From Planctomicrobium piriforme (GTDB lineage Bacteria > Planctomycetota > Planctomycetia > Planctomycetales > Planctomycetaceae): a stretch of 64,000 nt of DNA. A program made the position numbers and the translations under genes. The stretch spans positions 124,001 through 188,000 of the forward strand of contig NZ_FOQD01000004.1 of NCBI RefSeq assembly GCF_900113665.1. Reading direction: 5' to 3'. The notes under the pieces were generated by a model. That model made no database searches and had not been told where the DNA came from. It was given only the letters and a program-made list of their open reading frames with translations. Below are positions 44,786 to 53,361 of the stretch, one piece after another. Position 1 is the first letter of the stretch. Every line of letters begins with the position of its first letter.

Positions 44786-45769
44786 ATGCGTGCTCAGACT
44801 CATTCGGTTTTCTGCCGCCAATTCAGAGTATTTGCTGCGATCTTTGTGTGTACCGTCTTTTGGGCTCCTTGTGCCGAGCTGTCGTGGGCGCAGGAACAAC
44901 TACCACACAAAAATACTGATCAACGGAAAATCGTCTGGCGCGTCTCGTCATCTCACTTTGATCGCCTCGAAGTCACTTATTCGAATGAAATAAGCTCTGA
45001 AATACGAGACGACCGCCTCACATTTGACGATGCTTTGAAACTGCTCTCCAATGAAGGCAGCTTCGTTTATGCCCATGTCCTTCTCACCAGTATGGCCAGT
45101 GGCGATGAATCCATCTCTGCGATCTGTCCTACATCGACAGGCTGGGTCGCTGTATACAACGGTCTACAGCTCAATCTCGCTCATAGAAAGTCAGACGGAT
45201 CATGCGAGGTCGATATTCCTGGAATGGAATCACAACATCGAATGATCCAGAGCATGTGGAATAAGTTGGCAATTGAAGATGTTCATGCCTTCCCTTCTCA
45301 GGCCTCACTCAAGCAAGCCTGGAGAGCAAACAAACATCGAGGCATTGAACGATCTGTCAATCTCCAGGGAAGATCGCGCGAGGGGCTTGAACGGCTCACA
45401 AACCAAGACCTCGCATGGAAAATTGCTGGGTTCAATGCCCAACATTCGTTTAAGGGTGAAAGTGGATCCGTATTAAAGAAGAATTCAAGGCCATCACTGG
45501 AAGTACTGGTGGATTTACTCAATCAGCAGGATTCTTTCGTCATCGCTCATCTGGTGCTCTGCCGCGAATTCGAAATGGAAAACGTCGGCCAACGCTCGAA
45601 TCCTGATGGATACGATGTATTTCACAACGGATTACTTGTCCAAATTCGCCGGCAAATTGGCCCAACGCAACCAAATCAAATCTTTACTGCGACCTATCCG
45701 GATGCCGAAGAACAGAGAAAATACCTTCAACAGGCATGGATCAAGTATCTTACCCTCCAACCGGATTGA
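44786..45769 (+). CDS. Secreted protein with internal duplication, unknown
   Basis: A 327-residue protein with a signal peptide ending around WAQ (residue 36). It contains two related blocks, at residues 78-163 and 237-322: GSFVYAHVLL and DSFVIAHLVL align, as do GWVAVYNGLQLNL and GYDVFHNGLLVQI, and each ends in a similar QxxxQxxW helix. I do not recognise the repeat family. The gene is AT-richer than shc and dnaA. ATG 44786 is only 23 bp after the DnaA-like stop, but composition suggests a separate origin. Confidence 0.65.
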   Translation: MRAQTHSVFCRQFRVFAAIFVCTVFWAPCAELSWAQEQLPHKNTDQRKIVWRVSSSHFDRLEVTYSNEISSEIRDDRLTFDDALKLLSNEGSFVYAHVLLTSMASGDESISAICPTSTGWVAVYNGLQLNLAHRKSDGSCEVDIPGMESQHRMIQSMWNKLAIEDVHAFPSQASLKQAWRANKHRGIERSVNLQGRSREGLERLTNQDLAWKIAGFNAQHSFKGESGSVLKKNSRPSLEVLVDLLNQQDSFVIAHLVLCREFEMENVGQRSNPDGYDVFHNGLLVQIRRQIGPTQPNQIFTATYPDAEEQRKYLQQAWIKYLTLQPD

Positions 45770-45920
45770 CGTGAGTTCAACGCTTTGATTGATCTGTCGT
45801 CCACTTAGCCGGACGGGACTGACAAAGCGAGGAAGTTGAATTTCATAAAACGTTTCCACTCTCATCCCCCAGCGCTCGCGGGGCCATCCGCTCCGCTTCT
45901 GACCCCGGCACCCTGCGCGG

Positions 45921-46523
45921 CTAAGTCCACTCAGGTCGGTGACCTTCCGTCACGAGTTCATCGAAGCGTGATTTAACCGCGTCCATGAACTCGTTTCGAT
46001 TTCCTGTCCAGCCGACGGGTTCTCCGACAAAAACATCCACAAAGAACGGAACCAGGATTCCTTCACCACGGGGAAGTGCTTTACCGAGCCCATGCATGAA
46101 GACGGGGACGATCGGAACCTGAGGGAATCGCTTTGCGATATGGGCAATCCCGGTATGGAACTCTGCCAGTTTTTCAGGCTCACCGCGTGATCCTTCGGGA
46201 AACAAAATCAGAATGTCGCCCCGACTCAGTCCCTCGCAAATGCCAGCGAGCGGGTCTTTGCGGATGCCGGCCACTTCCCGATCCAGCGGAGAAATCCCGA
46301 TGATCTGGGTCGAAAACCATGCGAGCCAACGGTTCTTCAGAAAATAATCTGATGCCGCAACCGGATGGACGCTCTTCAATCGCTGCATGCCAAACAGCGT
46401 CATCAGCACAATCGCATCCAGGTGGCTGTTATGGTTGGCGATCACAACTGCGGGGCCGGCGTTTGGAAGGAGATGGCGTCGGCGCACGTTGAGTCCCAGG
46501 ACAACCAGCACGACTGGTTGCAC
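45921..46523 (-). CDS. Lysophospholipid acyltransferase (PlsC-like)
   Basis: A 200-residue acyltransferase with NHNSHLD (HX4D catalytic motif) and FPEGSRG (glycerol-phosphate binding). It esterifies lysophospholipid or a related acceptor at the membrane. It is the last gene of the CDP-alcohol transferase/cdsA/plsC-like cluster, about 63 bp past the cdsA stop and in the same frame. GTG 46523 is used, but a CTG at 46562 preceded by GAGAG at spacing 6 would give a 213-residue protein with a full N-terminal helix; this may be the real start. Confidence 0.8.
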   Translation of the reverse strand: MQPVVLVVLGLNVRRRHLLPNAGPAVVIANHNSHLDAIVLMTLFGMQRLKSVHPVAASDYFLKNRWLAWFSTQIIGISPLDREVAGIRKDPLAGICEGLSRGDILILFPEGSRGEPEKLAEFHTGIAHIAKRFPQVPIVPVFMHGLGKALPRGEGILVPFFVDVFVGEPVGWTGNRNEFMDAVKSRFDELVTEGHRPEWT

Positions 46524-46586
46524 GACCAGCAGGAAAAACAGGGATCGCAGGAAGTTGTTCAGATGTCGCTCTCGGTTGTGCCAGGT

Positions 46587-47600
46587 TCAGCCATAGAAGT
46601 AATAGATGAAGTGAAAGAACAGCGGGGCGGTATACGTCAGGCTGTCCACGCGGTCGAGGATTCCTCCGTGGCCTGGCAGGATCGATCCGGAATCTTTCAC
46701 TCCGAGATCGCGTTTCAATGCCGAGATGGAGAGATCTCCAGCAAAGCCGCTCACCGCGATGAGCATGCCAGCGAAGATCGCCATCTTGAGATTCAGAATC
46801 GTCAGCCAAGGGCCTAATAGCGCCGCCAACAGCGTCGTCGAACCGATTCCTCCCAACAGGCCCGCCAGAGTCTTGCCGGGGCTGACTTTGGGAACGACTC
46901 GAATCCGTCCCAGCGATTTTCCCCAGACGTACTGTGCGACATCGTTGAACTGAGTCAGCACGATCAACAGCACCAGCAAGGCAACACCGGGGGCTGTCGT
47001 CTGCGAATTGCCGGGCCACTCAGGAGCAATGCGCGGCGATGCGCCGACGCTCAGCATCAGCATCATTGCGGTATGTGAAAGACTGAAGACGGTCGTCATC
47101 AATCCCCAGTGGAGCGTGCCGATCGAACGGAGAAACCCCTCCGTCTGACCAATCGCCACCATTCTGGCCGGCAGAAAGAGAAACAAGTACACCGGAATAA
47201 ACACCACAAACATTCCGTACCACGCCGTGTAGGCCAGATAGTACTGCACCGGAATGCTCAGATATGCCCAGAACAGCACTCGGCGATCCGCTCGACGCGT
47301 CGGGATCAGAGAGAAGTATTCTTTCAGTGCCAGGAAACTGACAAACGCGAGAAAGATGGTCGACGTGGCCGGGCTGATCAGAATCGCCGCCCCAAACATC
47401 CAGGCGATGACCCACCAGGTTCGCACGCGTTGCCGCAATTCGGTGTCATCACGTTCTGGGCGAATTCGCTTCAAGATCCGCGTGAGGATGCTGGCAATGA
47501 CCAGGGCGACGGCAATCGCAACCAGCGTGATGCCAACTTCAGGGGTCAAATGCTCCAGCCTGGTCCAGCCACGCGTCCATTCAGTGATCCACTGGGGCAT
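46587..47600 (-). CDS. cdsA: Phosphatidate cytidylyltransferase
   Basis: A 337-residue multi-pass enzyme that makes CDP-diacylglycerol from phosphatidate and CTP. The family signature SALKRDLGVKDSGSILPGHG with GGILDRVDSL is intact near the C-terminus. About eight membrane helices are visible. The ATG at 47600 has AGGAG eight bases upstream, inside the preceding gene, which it overlaps by 20 bp, so the two are translationally coupled. Product feeds the CDP-alcohol transferase of the same operon. Confidence 0.95.
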   Translation of the reverse strand: MPQWITEWTRGWTRLEHLTPEVGITLVAIAVALVIASILTRILKRIRPERDDTELRQRVRTWWVIAWMFGAAILISPATSTIFLAFVSFLALKEYFSLIPTRRADRRVLFWAYLSIPVQYYLAYTAWYGMFVVFIPVYLFLFLPARMVAIGQTEGFLRSIGTLHWGLMTTVFSLSHTAMMLMLSVGASPRIAPEWPGNSQTTAPGVALLVLLIVLTQFNDVAQYVWGKSLGRIRVVPKVSPGKTLAGLLGGIGSTTLLAALLGPWLTILNLKMAIFAGMLIAVSGFAGDLSISALKRDLGVKDSGSILPGHGGILDRVDSLTYTAPLFFHFIYYFYG

Positions 47601-48318
47601 TCAATGACTCCTGTTCTGCAGCACGCAGACGCATTTTTGCGGCGATGACCCGAAGTCGGCGAATCGATGTGACCACGCACCCGACAATGATCACTCCGAG
47701 TGAAACACCCATCAGCCCGATTCCAGTTTTCTCATGCACCGGCTGATATTGAATCGGCAGCAATGTCAGAGCGAGGCAGGTGAGAGCCATCAACGCCATG
47801 CGTTGAGGCTTTGCAAACGGCCCGAGAAAAACCTGGCCCGCTCCGACGCTTGCTCCGATTGCACGTACATAAGCGACGAAGACCGAGGTCAACGCGGCGG
47901 TCAGCCCGAGGATTGGACACCCTCCGCTGGCGAAACCTGCTCCAATCAGAATCGCAGGATCGGACAATCGATCAGGCACCTCGTTGTAGAGTTCACCGAC
48001 CGCTGAGGCCTTGCCGCCTTCGACAGCCACCATCCCATCGAGAAGGTTTGCAATCAGTCGAAGCTGAATGCAGACCGCAGCTGCGAAACACAGTAAACGA
48101 CGAATGAGTTCATCGGAAACAAATGAAGTTGCTGCGAGACAGCATCCAGCCGCGACCGCGGCGAAGACGCTGGCGACAGAGATGGCATTGGGCGTGATTC
48201 CAGATTTTGCCAGTGCGGCCGCCAGTCGTTGGAACAATGGCCATTGGCGAGACTTCAATGGACGCCGCGCGGATGGCCCACCCTCACCCGTCGAACTCGC
48301 GTCGCCTAAAATCGACAT
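47581..48318 (-). CDS. CDP-alcohol phosphatidyltransferase family protein
   Basis: A 245-residue membrane enzyme of the CDP-alcohol phosphatidyltransferase superfamily with about six helices. The signature, normally D-x2-DG-x2-AR-x8-G-x3-D-x3-D, reads NLLDGMVAVEGG...SAVGELYNEVPD: the first Asp is Asn, the Arg is Val and the third Asp is Asn. The variant is coherent, so it may belong to a known divergent subfamily with a different metal arrangement. ATG 48318 is chosen over a TTG at 48324. First gene of the operon with cdsA. The head-group alcohol is not known. Confidence 0.8.
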   Translation of the reverse strand: MSILGDASSTGEGGPSARRPLKSRQWPLFQRLAAALAKSGITPNAISVASVFAAVAAGCCLAATSFVSDELIRRLLCFAAAVCIQLRLIANLLDGMVAVEGGKASAVGELYNEVPDRLSDPAILIGAGFASGGCPILGLTAALTSVFVAYVRAIGASVGAGQVFLGPFAKPQRMALMALTCLALTLLPIQYQPVHEKTGIGLMGVSLGVIIVGCVVTSIRRLRVIAAKMRLRAAEQESLNAPVDH

Positions 48319-48432
48319 TCGCAATCATCCATTTCACCAGACCACAACGTTTGGAGGCCACCTGAACGTTGTCACATTTAATGCAGCAGGCCCCGAGTAT
48401 TTGTATCACCATTCCCTTTACAATGCCTCATC

Positions 48433-48918
48433 ATGGACACGCGGACCAACATGCATCGGCACCTGCTCAGGAAATGGATCGCTCGCAGCTTAACCATCGC
48501 GTTACTGCTGGGAGTTGTCGTGGCAGGCTTCACTTTCTGGACGCGCGGCGATTCCCGTTTCATTGGAAAATGGAACATCGGGTCGCGCTGCCCGGACGAG
48601 TCGGCAGTGACTCCCTGGGGAGTCATCGAGTTTCGTTCGAACGGGACCGCAGTGATGCAGAATCCAGATGGGACCGGGGCGACGATTCCGTTTCCCTGGA
48701 GCGCTCAAGCAGCCAAACTGACGTTTGGAGAGAAGTCGAACTCAAATCCGGGCCTGATGGAAGAGATCCGCTCAGACCTGCGTTATTTGTGGTCAGGCTC
48801 AACCATCCTGGGACTGGATGAAGCGACCTACGACATTCTGCTCATGACGCCGGGCAACGTCGAATTACTGGAACCAGGAGACGAGTGCTCTTTTATCCTG
48901 ACGAAGAACGCCGAGTAA
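48433..48918 (+). CDS. Membrane-anchored small protein, unknown
   Basis: A 161-residue protein with an N-terminal helix (about residues 15-36, IARSLTIALLLGVVVAGFTFW) and a soluble part that looks like a small beta-rich lipocalin/META-type domain (FIGKWNIGSR, GVIEFRSNGTAVMQNPDG). I cannot name the family. It lies head to head with the phospholipid operon and converges on the PCMT gene 18 bp away. ATG 48433 is taken, 48451 is possible. Confidence 0.6.
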   Translation: MDTRTNMHRHLLRKWIARSLTIALLLGVVVAGFTFWTRGDSRFIGKWNIGSRCPDESAVTPWGVIEFRSNGTAVMQNPDGTGATIPFPWSAQAAKLTFGEKSNSNPGLMEEIRSDLRYLWSGSTILGLDEATYDILLMTPGNVELLEPGDECSFILTKNAE

Positions 48919-48935
48919 ATTCGATTCTGTCTCGC

Positions 48936-50168
48936 TTACTTCAGCGGTTGAACCTGCATTTCGTCCAGCCACAGCTTGCCGGTTGCTCCGCCCAGGCCGG
49001 CTTGCATGATGGCTTCTTTCGCGGTCGGCGGAACGTCGATGATTTCGGAATGTGCGGTCCACTGGGGCTCATCGGTTCGCCAGGGGCCGATGACGACCCG
49101 GCCCACCGGAAGACGTTGGGGATCGTAGAAGTAGAGGATGATGGCCGGGACATCCTGCGGGGCGCGGCCTTCCTGAATGTCCGCTGATTTCATCGCCCAA
49201 CTGACCTTTAACTTATGGACCTGAGCCCCGTCGATGGCCATCGCCTGTAGCATGTGTGCCATGCGACCCGGTTCCTGGTTCTCGAAGAAAATCGCTTTCT
49301 TGCCGGCAAACGCGTCATCGACGAGCTGCGAACGGCGCTGGTAGTGCCAGTTGTCCGCGAGCTGGTCTTCGTTGGCGTCCACTTCGAAGCTGCCGTTCAC
49401 CAGCATGGGATGCGCCGGGTCAGGCTTCTTCTGTCGCAGTTCTTCCATCTTGCCGGTCATCGGGACAAACAAGGTCGGCAGCAGCTTCTGCTGAGTCAGT
49501 TTGCCCTCTTTTTTCTCGAAGAGATAGAACACCTGCTGATAGCGTTCTCCCAGCGGAATGATCATCCTGCCCCCTTCCTTGAGCTGGTCGATCAACGGCT
49601 GCGGGACGTTCTCAGGCGAACAGGTGACGATGATCTTGTCGAAGGGAGCATGCTCCGGCCAGCCGAGATAGCCGTCTCCCACTTTGGGATGCACGTTCGC
49701 ATAGCCCAGCCGTTGCAGGACGCTGGCGGCCCGTTTTCCGAGCGGCTCGACGATCTCAATTGTGTAGACATCCTTGACGAGGCTTGAAAGCACGGCTGCC
49801 TGATATCCGCTGCCGGTTCCGATCTCCAGCACCTTGTCGGTCAGCTGGGGATCGAGGACCTCAGTCATGTAGGCGACGATGAACGGCGGCGAGATCGTCT
49901 GCTTATAGCCAATATCGAGTGCCTGATCGTAGTAGGCCATATTCTTCAGGTCAGGCCGCACGAACTCGTGTCGGGGAACAGTCCGCATCGACTCGATCAC
50001 CTTCGGATTGTTGACCCCTTCCGAGACGATGTAGTCGTCGACCATCTGCTGCCGCGGCATGTCATAGCGATCGCGCGACTGAGGCTGAGCCATGACCACG
50101 GCTGGCAGTGCAGCGAGAACGAAACCCGTCAGCCAGGACAATCGACAACAGCCACGCACTGAAGACAT
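48936..50168 (-). CDS. Exported protein-L-isoaspartate methyltransferase with C-terminal extension
   Basis: A 410-residue protein. Residues 1-27 are a signal peptide (ending VVMAQ), then a full PCMT domain: QTISPPF at 90-96, the SAM motif EIGTGSGYQ at 115-123 and PLGERYQQVFYLF later. PCMT repairs isoaspartate in damaged proteins and is normally cytoplasmic and about 210 residues long; here it is exported. The extra C-terminal 180 residues (NGSFEVDANEDQLADNW... to the end) look like a beta-sandwich/CBM-type domain. SAM would have to be available outside the cytoplasm. Start at ATG 50168 opens the signal peptide. Confidence 0.85.
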   Translation of the reverse strand: MSSVRGCCRLSWLTGFVLAALPAVVMAQPQSRDRYDMPRQQMVDDYIVSEGVNNPKVIESMRTVPRHEFVRPDLKNMAYYDQALDIGYKQTISPPFIVAYMTEVLDPQLTDKVLEIGTGSGYQAAVLSSLVKDVYTIEIVEPLGKRAASVLQRLGYANVHPKVGDGYLGWPEHAPFDKIIVTCSPENVPQPLIDQLKEGGRMIIPLGERYQQVFYLFEKKEGKLTQQKLLPTLFVPMTGKMEELRQKKPDPAHPMLVNGSFEVDANEDQLADNWHYQRRSQLVDDAFAGKKAIFFENQEPGRMAHMLQAMAIDGAQVHKLKVSWAMKSADIQEGRAPQDVPAIILYFYDPQRLPVGRVVIGPWRTDEPQWTAHSEIIDVPPTAKEAIMQAGLGGATGKLWLDEMQVQPLK

Positions 50169-50229
50169 CTCGCAGTTTCCTTACTCAGGAGTTTTCAGTA
50201 GTCAGTGATCAGTTTTCAGTAAGAAATGC

Positions 50230-51276
50230 TTACTTCTGGCGGTGACGGCACAGTTCGACCGCCACGCGAATCGCTTCCCGCAGGCCGCCGTCATTGGCCA
50301 TTCCCCGCCACGAAATGTCGAATCCGGTGCCGTGACTCGGACTGGTCCTGACGATCGGCAATCCCAGCGTCACATTCACTGCCTTTTGAAACGCAATCAG
50401 CTTGAGTGCGATGTGCCCCTGGTCGTGGTACATGGCGATCACGCCATCGAAAGCCCCATGCACTGCCCGTTGCAGGAGCGTATCCGCAGGGTAGGGCCCT
50501 TCCGCCGCGACTTCCTGATGCCGCGCCTTGGCGACCGCCGGCGCGATCAGACGCGATTCTTCATCACCGAACAATCCCTCTTCGCCGGCATGCGGATTGA
50601 GAGCGCACACTCCAATTCGCGGCTGCGGACATCCCAACTGACGCAAAAACCGATGCATCAAATGGATCTTTGCCAGAATCCCCTGTTGGGTCAGCAGGCT
50701 CGGCACGCTGGCGATGCTGGTGTGCAGCGTGACATGCGCCACGCTCAGTCCCCACGGCCCTTTGACGACCGAACATTTCGGCAGATGCAGCATCATGGCG
50801 AAGTCAGTCACTCCGCATTGTTCCGCCAGAATTTCCGTATGTCCCGGATAATGAAACCCGCCGGCATGCAATGCGGCCTTGCTGATCGGGGCGGTGACGA
50901 TCCCGTCGATCTCTCCTTGCAAAGCCGCCTGAGTGGCGGCGACTAGCCAGTCGTAAGCGGCGTGACCGGCCCGACCGTCGATGCGTCCCGGCGGCACGTC
51001 CGACGTCGCAACCTGTGAGGGATTCCAGCAGGCAATCCGTCCCCCCATCGGTTCCAGCGCCGATCCGGCGGCCAGACTGTTTACATCGTCAATCCGGAGC
51101 TTCTGTCCGATCAGCGCGGCCGCCCGTTCGAGTACGTCTGGATCGCCCACCACGACGGGACGACAGAGCGAACGCACCTCGGAGCCTCCCAGCGCCCGGG
51201 CAATGATCTCCGGTCCGATCCCGGCGACATCCCCCATGGTGATCGCAATGCGGGGAAGATTGTTCTGATTCGACAC
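50230..51276 (-). CDS. pdxA: 4-hydroxythreonine-4-phosphate dehydrogenase
   Basis: A 348-residue enzyme of pyridoxal-phosphate synthesis (DXP-dependent route). The family blocks ITMGDVAGIGPEI, TAPISKAALHAGGFHYPGHT and MYHDQGHIALK (metal-binding His) are present. GTG 51276 is the start. PdxJ is not in this window. Single gene, 61 bp from the exported PCMT gene on the same strand. Confidence 0.95.
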   Translation of the reverse strand: MSNQNNLPRIAITMGDVAGIGPEIIARALGGSEVRSLCRPVVVGDPDVLERAAALIGQKLRIDDVNSLAAGSALEPMGGRIACWNPSQVATSDVPPGRIDGRAGHAAYDWLVAATQAALQGEIDGIVTAPISKAALHAGGFHYPGHTEILAEQCGVTDFAMMLHLPKCSVVKGPWGLSVAHVTLHTSIASVPSLLTQQGILAKIHLMHRFLRQLGCPQPRIGVCALNPHAGEEGLFGDEESRLIAPAVAKARHQEVAAEGPYPADTLLQRAVHGAFDGVIAMYHDQGHIALKLIAFQKAVNVTLGLPIVRTSPSHGTGFDISWRGMANDGGLREAIRVAVELCRHRQK

Positions 51277-51365
51277 GGGTCACGATCCAGTTGCTCGCCA
51301 ACGGCGAAGATCATCGAGAAAAATAAGCAGCGACTTTTTATCCAACAGGCGTCGGCCGTCGTGAA

Positions 51366-51908
51366 TCACTCGAAACACTCTGCCTGATCGAGCGGCTTCC
51401 CCTGTCGATCTTTCTCGGACAGGGTCACCTCGCCGCATTCAGGCCAGGCGACGCCCACAGTCTGGTCATTCCATAATAACGACCGCTCGTGCTCGGGATG
51501 GTACAGGTCGGTGCATTTGTAAAACACATCCGCCGATTCCGACAACACGCAAAAGCCATGTGCGAACCCTGGGGGCACATAGAGCGACTCGCGGTTTTCG
51601 CCTGTCAGCGTCACTGCGGTCCACTGGCCGAATGTCGGTGAACTGCGGCGCATGTCGACCGCGACGTCAAAAATCACCCCTGCCAGACAGGTGACCAGTT
51701 TTCCCTGCGGATGCTGAATCTGGTAGTGCAGTCCCCGTAAAACTCCCCGTCGGGAGCGGGAGAGATTGTCTTGTACAAAATGGAGATCGAGACCGGCGTC
51801 GCGAAAGCGACCGGCGTGGTAGACCTCCATGAAGAATCCGCGCGGATCCCCAAAGATCTTTGGCCGGACATGCACGACGCCCGGCAGGCTGGTTTTGACA
51901 AACTCCAT
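51366..51908 (-). CDS. rfbC: dTDP-4-dehydrorhamnose 3,5-epimerase
   Basis: A 180-residue cupin epimerase (RmlC). The catalytic region RGVLRGLHYQIQHPQG and GFAHGFCVLSESADVFYKCT are typical, as is the start VRPKIFGDPRGFFMEVY. It makes dTDP-4-keto-L-rhamnose for surface polysaccharide. The ATG at 51908 has a perfect AGGAGG ribosome site. RmlA, RmlB and RmlD partners are not adjacent. Confidence 0.95.
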   Translation of the reverse strand: MEFVKTSLPGVVHVRPKIFGDPRGFFMEVYHAGRFRDAGLDLHFVQDNLSRSRRGVLRGLHYQIQHPQGKLVTCLAGVIFDVAVDMRRSSPTFGQWTAVTLTGENRESLYVPPGFAHGFCVLSESADVFYKCTDLYHPEHERSLLWNDQTVGVAWPECGEVTLSEKDRQGKPLDQAECFE

Positions 51909-51981
51909 TGTATCTTTCCTCCTGAAAGGGGGAGTGTCCAGATTTCATGCCAGCGTGTCGAGCGTAAGCGAGCGGTCAGCA

Positions 51982-52047
<66 letters not shown>

Positions 52048-52220
52048 GATCGGCTTCGCCGATCAACCTTCAACCTTTCCTTTCCGTCACTCAACACTCA
52101 GCTCTCGGCACTCAACCCTTCTGGCTCTGGACTCTCGACACTGGACACTCGACTCCCCCTCAACCTTCAACCTGATATCATCCCTGCGTCTGAACTTTTT
52201 CGACTCTTAAGAACCACCCG

Positions 52221-52754
52221 ATGATCTACCTGTGGGCATCACTGCTGTTTCTGTCGAACCTGCTCGCGTGGGGGTCGAACTTTTTCGGCGTGCCAGGGAA
52301 TTGGCTGCTGCTGCTGTTTACGATTGTCTACAAGCTGGTGTTGCCGCCGGATCAGACTCCCGATCTCAGTTGGACGATCCTGCTGATGGCCCTTGTCATG
52401 GCGATTTTTGGCGAAATCTGGGAGTTCGCCGCCAGCGCTGCTGGAGCCGCAAAAAAGGGGGGCAGCCGCCGCGGCGCGATCATGTCGATTGTCGGCTCTC
52501 TGGTGGGGAGTATCGGGGGAGCGGTGATCGGCGTGCCGGTGCCTGTCATTGGCCCCCTGCTCGGCGCACTTGTCGGGGGTGCGGTCGGGGCCTTCGCGGG
52601 AGCCTATTTCGGAGAACGGGATCGCAAACACGGTGACCGCGTTGCCATTGGCAAGGCGGCGCTGGTGGGCCGGCTCTTCGGAACCGCCGGGAAACTGGTT
52701 TTCGGACTGGTGATGCTGATCATCGTCACGGCGGATTCGTTTGCTGATTTTTGA
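52221..52754 (+). CDS. DUF456 membrane protein
   Basis: A 177-residue integral membrane protein. The N-terminal helices (IYLWASLLFLSNLLAWGSNFF and WTILLMALVMAIFGEIWEF) are followed by the glycine-rich helix block GSLVGSIGGAVIGVPVPVIGP and ALVGGAVGAFAGAYFGE, characteristic of DUF456. The start ATG 52221 has no clear Shine-Dalgarno. Family function is unknown. Flanked by two heptamer-repeat arrays. Confidence 0.9.
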   Translation: MIYLWASLLFLSNLLAWGSNFFGVPGNWLLLLFTIVYKLVLPPDQTPDLSWTILLMALVMAIFGEIWEFAASAAGAAKKGGSRRGAIMSIVGSLVGSIGGAVIGVPVPVIGPLLGALVGGAVGAFAGAYFGERDRKHGDRVAIGKAALVGRLFGTAGKLVFGLVMLIIVTADSFADF

Positions 52755-52759
52755 AGTGG

Positions 52760-52822
52760 GTAGGAGGTAGGAGGTAGGAGGTAGGAGGTAGGAGGTAGGA
52801 GGTAGGAGGTAGGAGGTAGGAG
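52760..52822. repeat. Tandem heptamer repeat GTAGGAG x9
   Basis: Nine exact copies plus a partial one, starting 6 bp after the DUF456 stop codon. Confidence 0.95.
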
Positions 52823-52892
52823 GTAGGAAAACGTAGATCACTTTGTCGGACGCTGACTGCTGAAGGCTGATCGCTGAAAGCTGACTGCCAAC

Positions 52893-52929
52893 AAAAAAAG
52901 CCCTGCCACGCAGTGCCGCGTTGCAGGGC
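52893..52929 (-). terminator. Rho-independent terminator for the small membrane gene
   Basis: Read on the minus strand, a GCCCTGC stem with partner GCAGGGC is followed by seven T residues. It lies just past the stop of the 52954-53280 gene. Confidence 0.8.
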
Positions 52930-52953
52930 CGTTCGTCGTTGCCGATCTTTTTG

Positions 52954-53280
52954 TCAGTAAGACCGGCGTCCCAGTTCCAGCATTCCCAGTCCCAGATAAA
53001 ACAGGCCAATCGCGCCCACGCCTGCCACTTCCATCCACCCCGAGAGCAGCGAATTGACTGCCCAGCCGGCGGCAACCGCCGTGAACGCCACAAAGGCAAT
53101 CCAGAAGTAAACGCGTGTCGGATCGTCGGCTGCGAAACGGGCTGGGGGGATGGGTCGCGAATTCATCTCAGCTCCTTCCGAAACGCTGAAGCGTCCTGCA
53201 TTTGGCGGCTCGACGTCCTTTTCAGAGCCATTCAAGTTTTGTTCTGCCGCTGCCCGGGCAATCCGCACGATTTCGGACAT
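52954..53280 (-). CDS. Small two-helix membrane protein, unknown
   Basis: A 108-residue protein with a soluble N-terminal half (MSEIVRIARAAAEQNLNGSE...) and two helices in the C-terminal half (RVYFWIAFVAFTAVAAGWAV, EVAGVGAIGLFYLGLGMLEL). ATG 53280 is chosen over the arginine-rich frame to 53331. It lies downstream of sbtA on the same strand, 81 bp away, and is closed by the terminator at 52893; it may be co-transcribed with sbtA. I do not recognise it. It is not an SbtB-type PII protein. Confidence 0.6.
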   Translation of the reverse strand: MSEIVRIARAAAEQNLNGSEKDVEPPNAGRFSVSEGAEMNSRPIPPARFAADDPTRVYFWIAFVAFTAVAAGWAVNSLLSGWMEVAGVGAIGLFYLGLGMLELGRRSY

Positions 53281-53361
53281 GTTCGGCGCGCCTCTTCGGA
53301 TTTGCCGGCGCCGCAACCGGCACCGGCTCATGCCATCCTCAAATTCCTCAAAGGCTCATCT

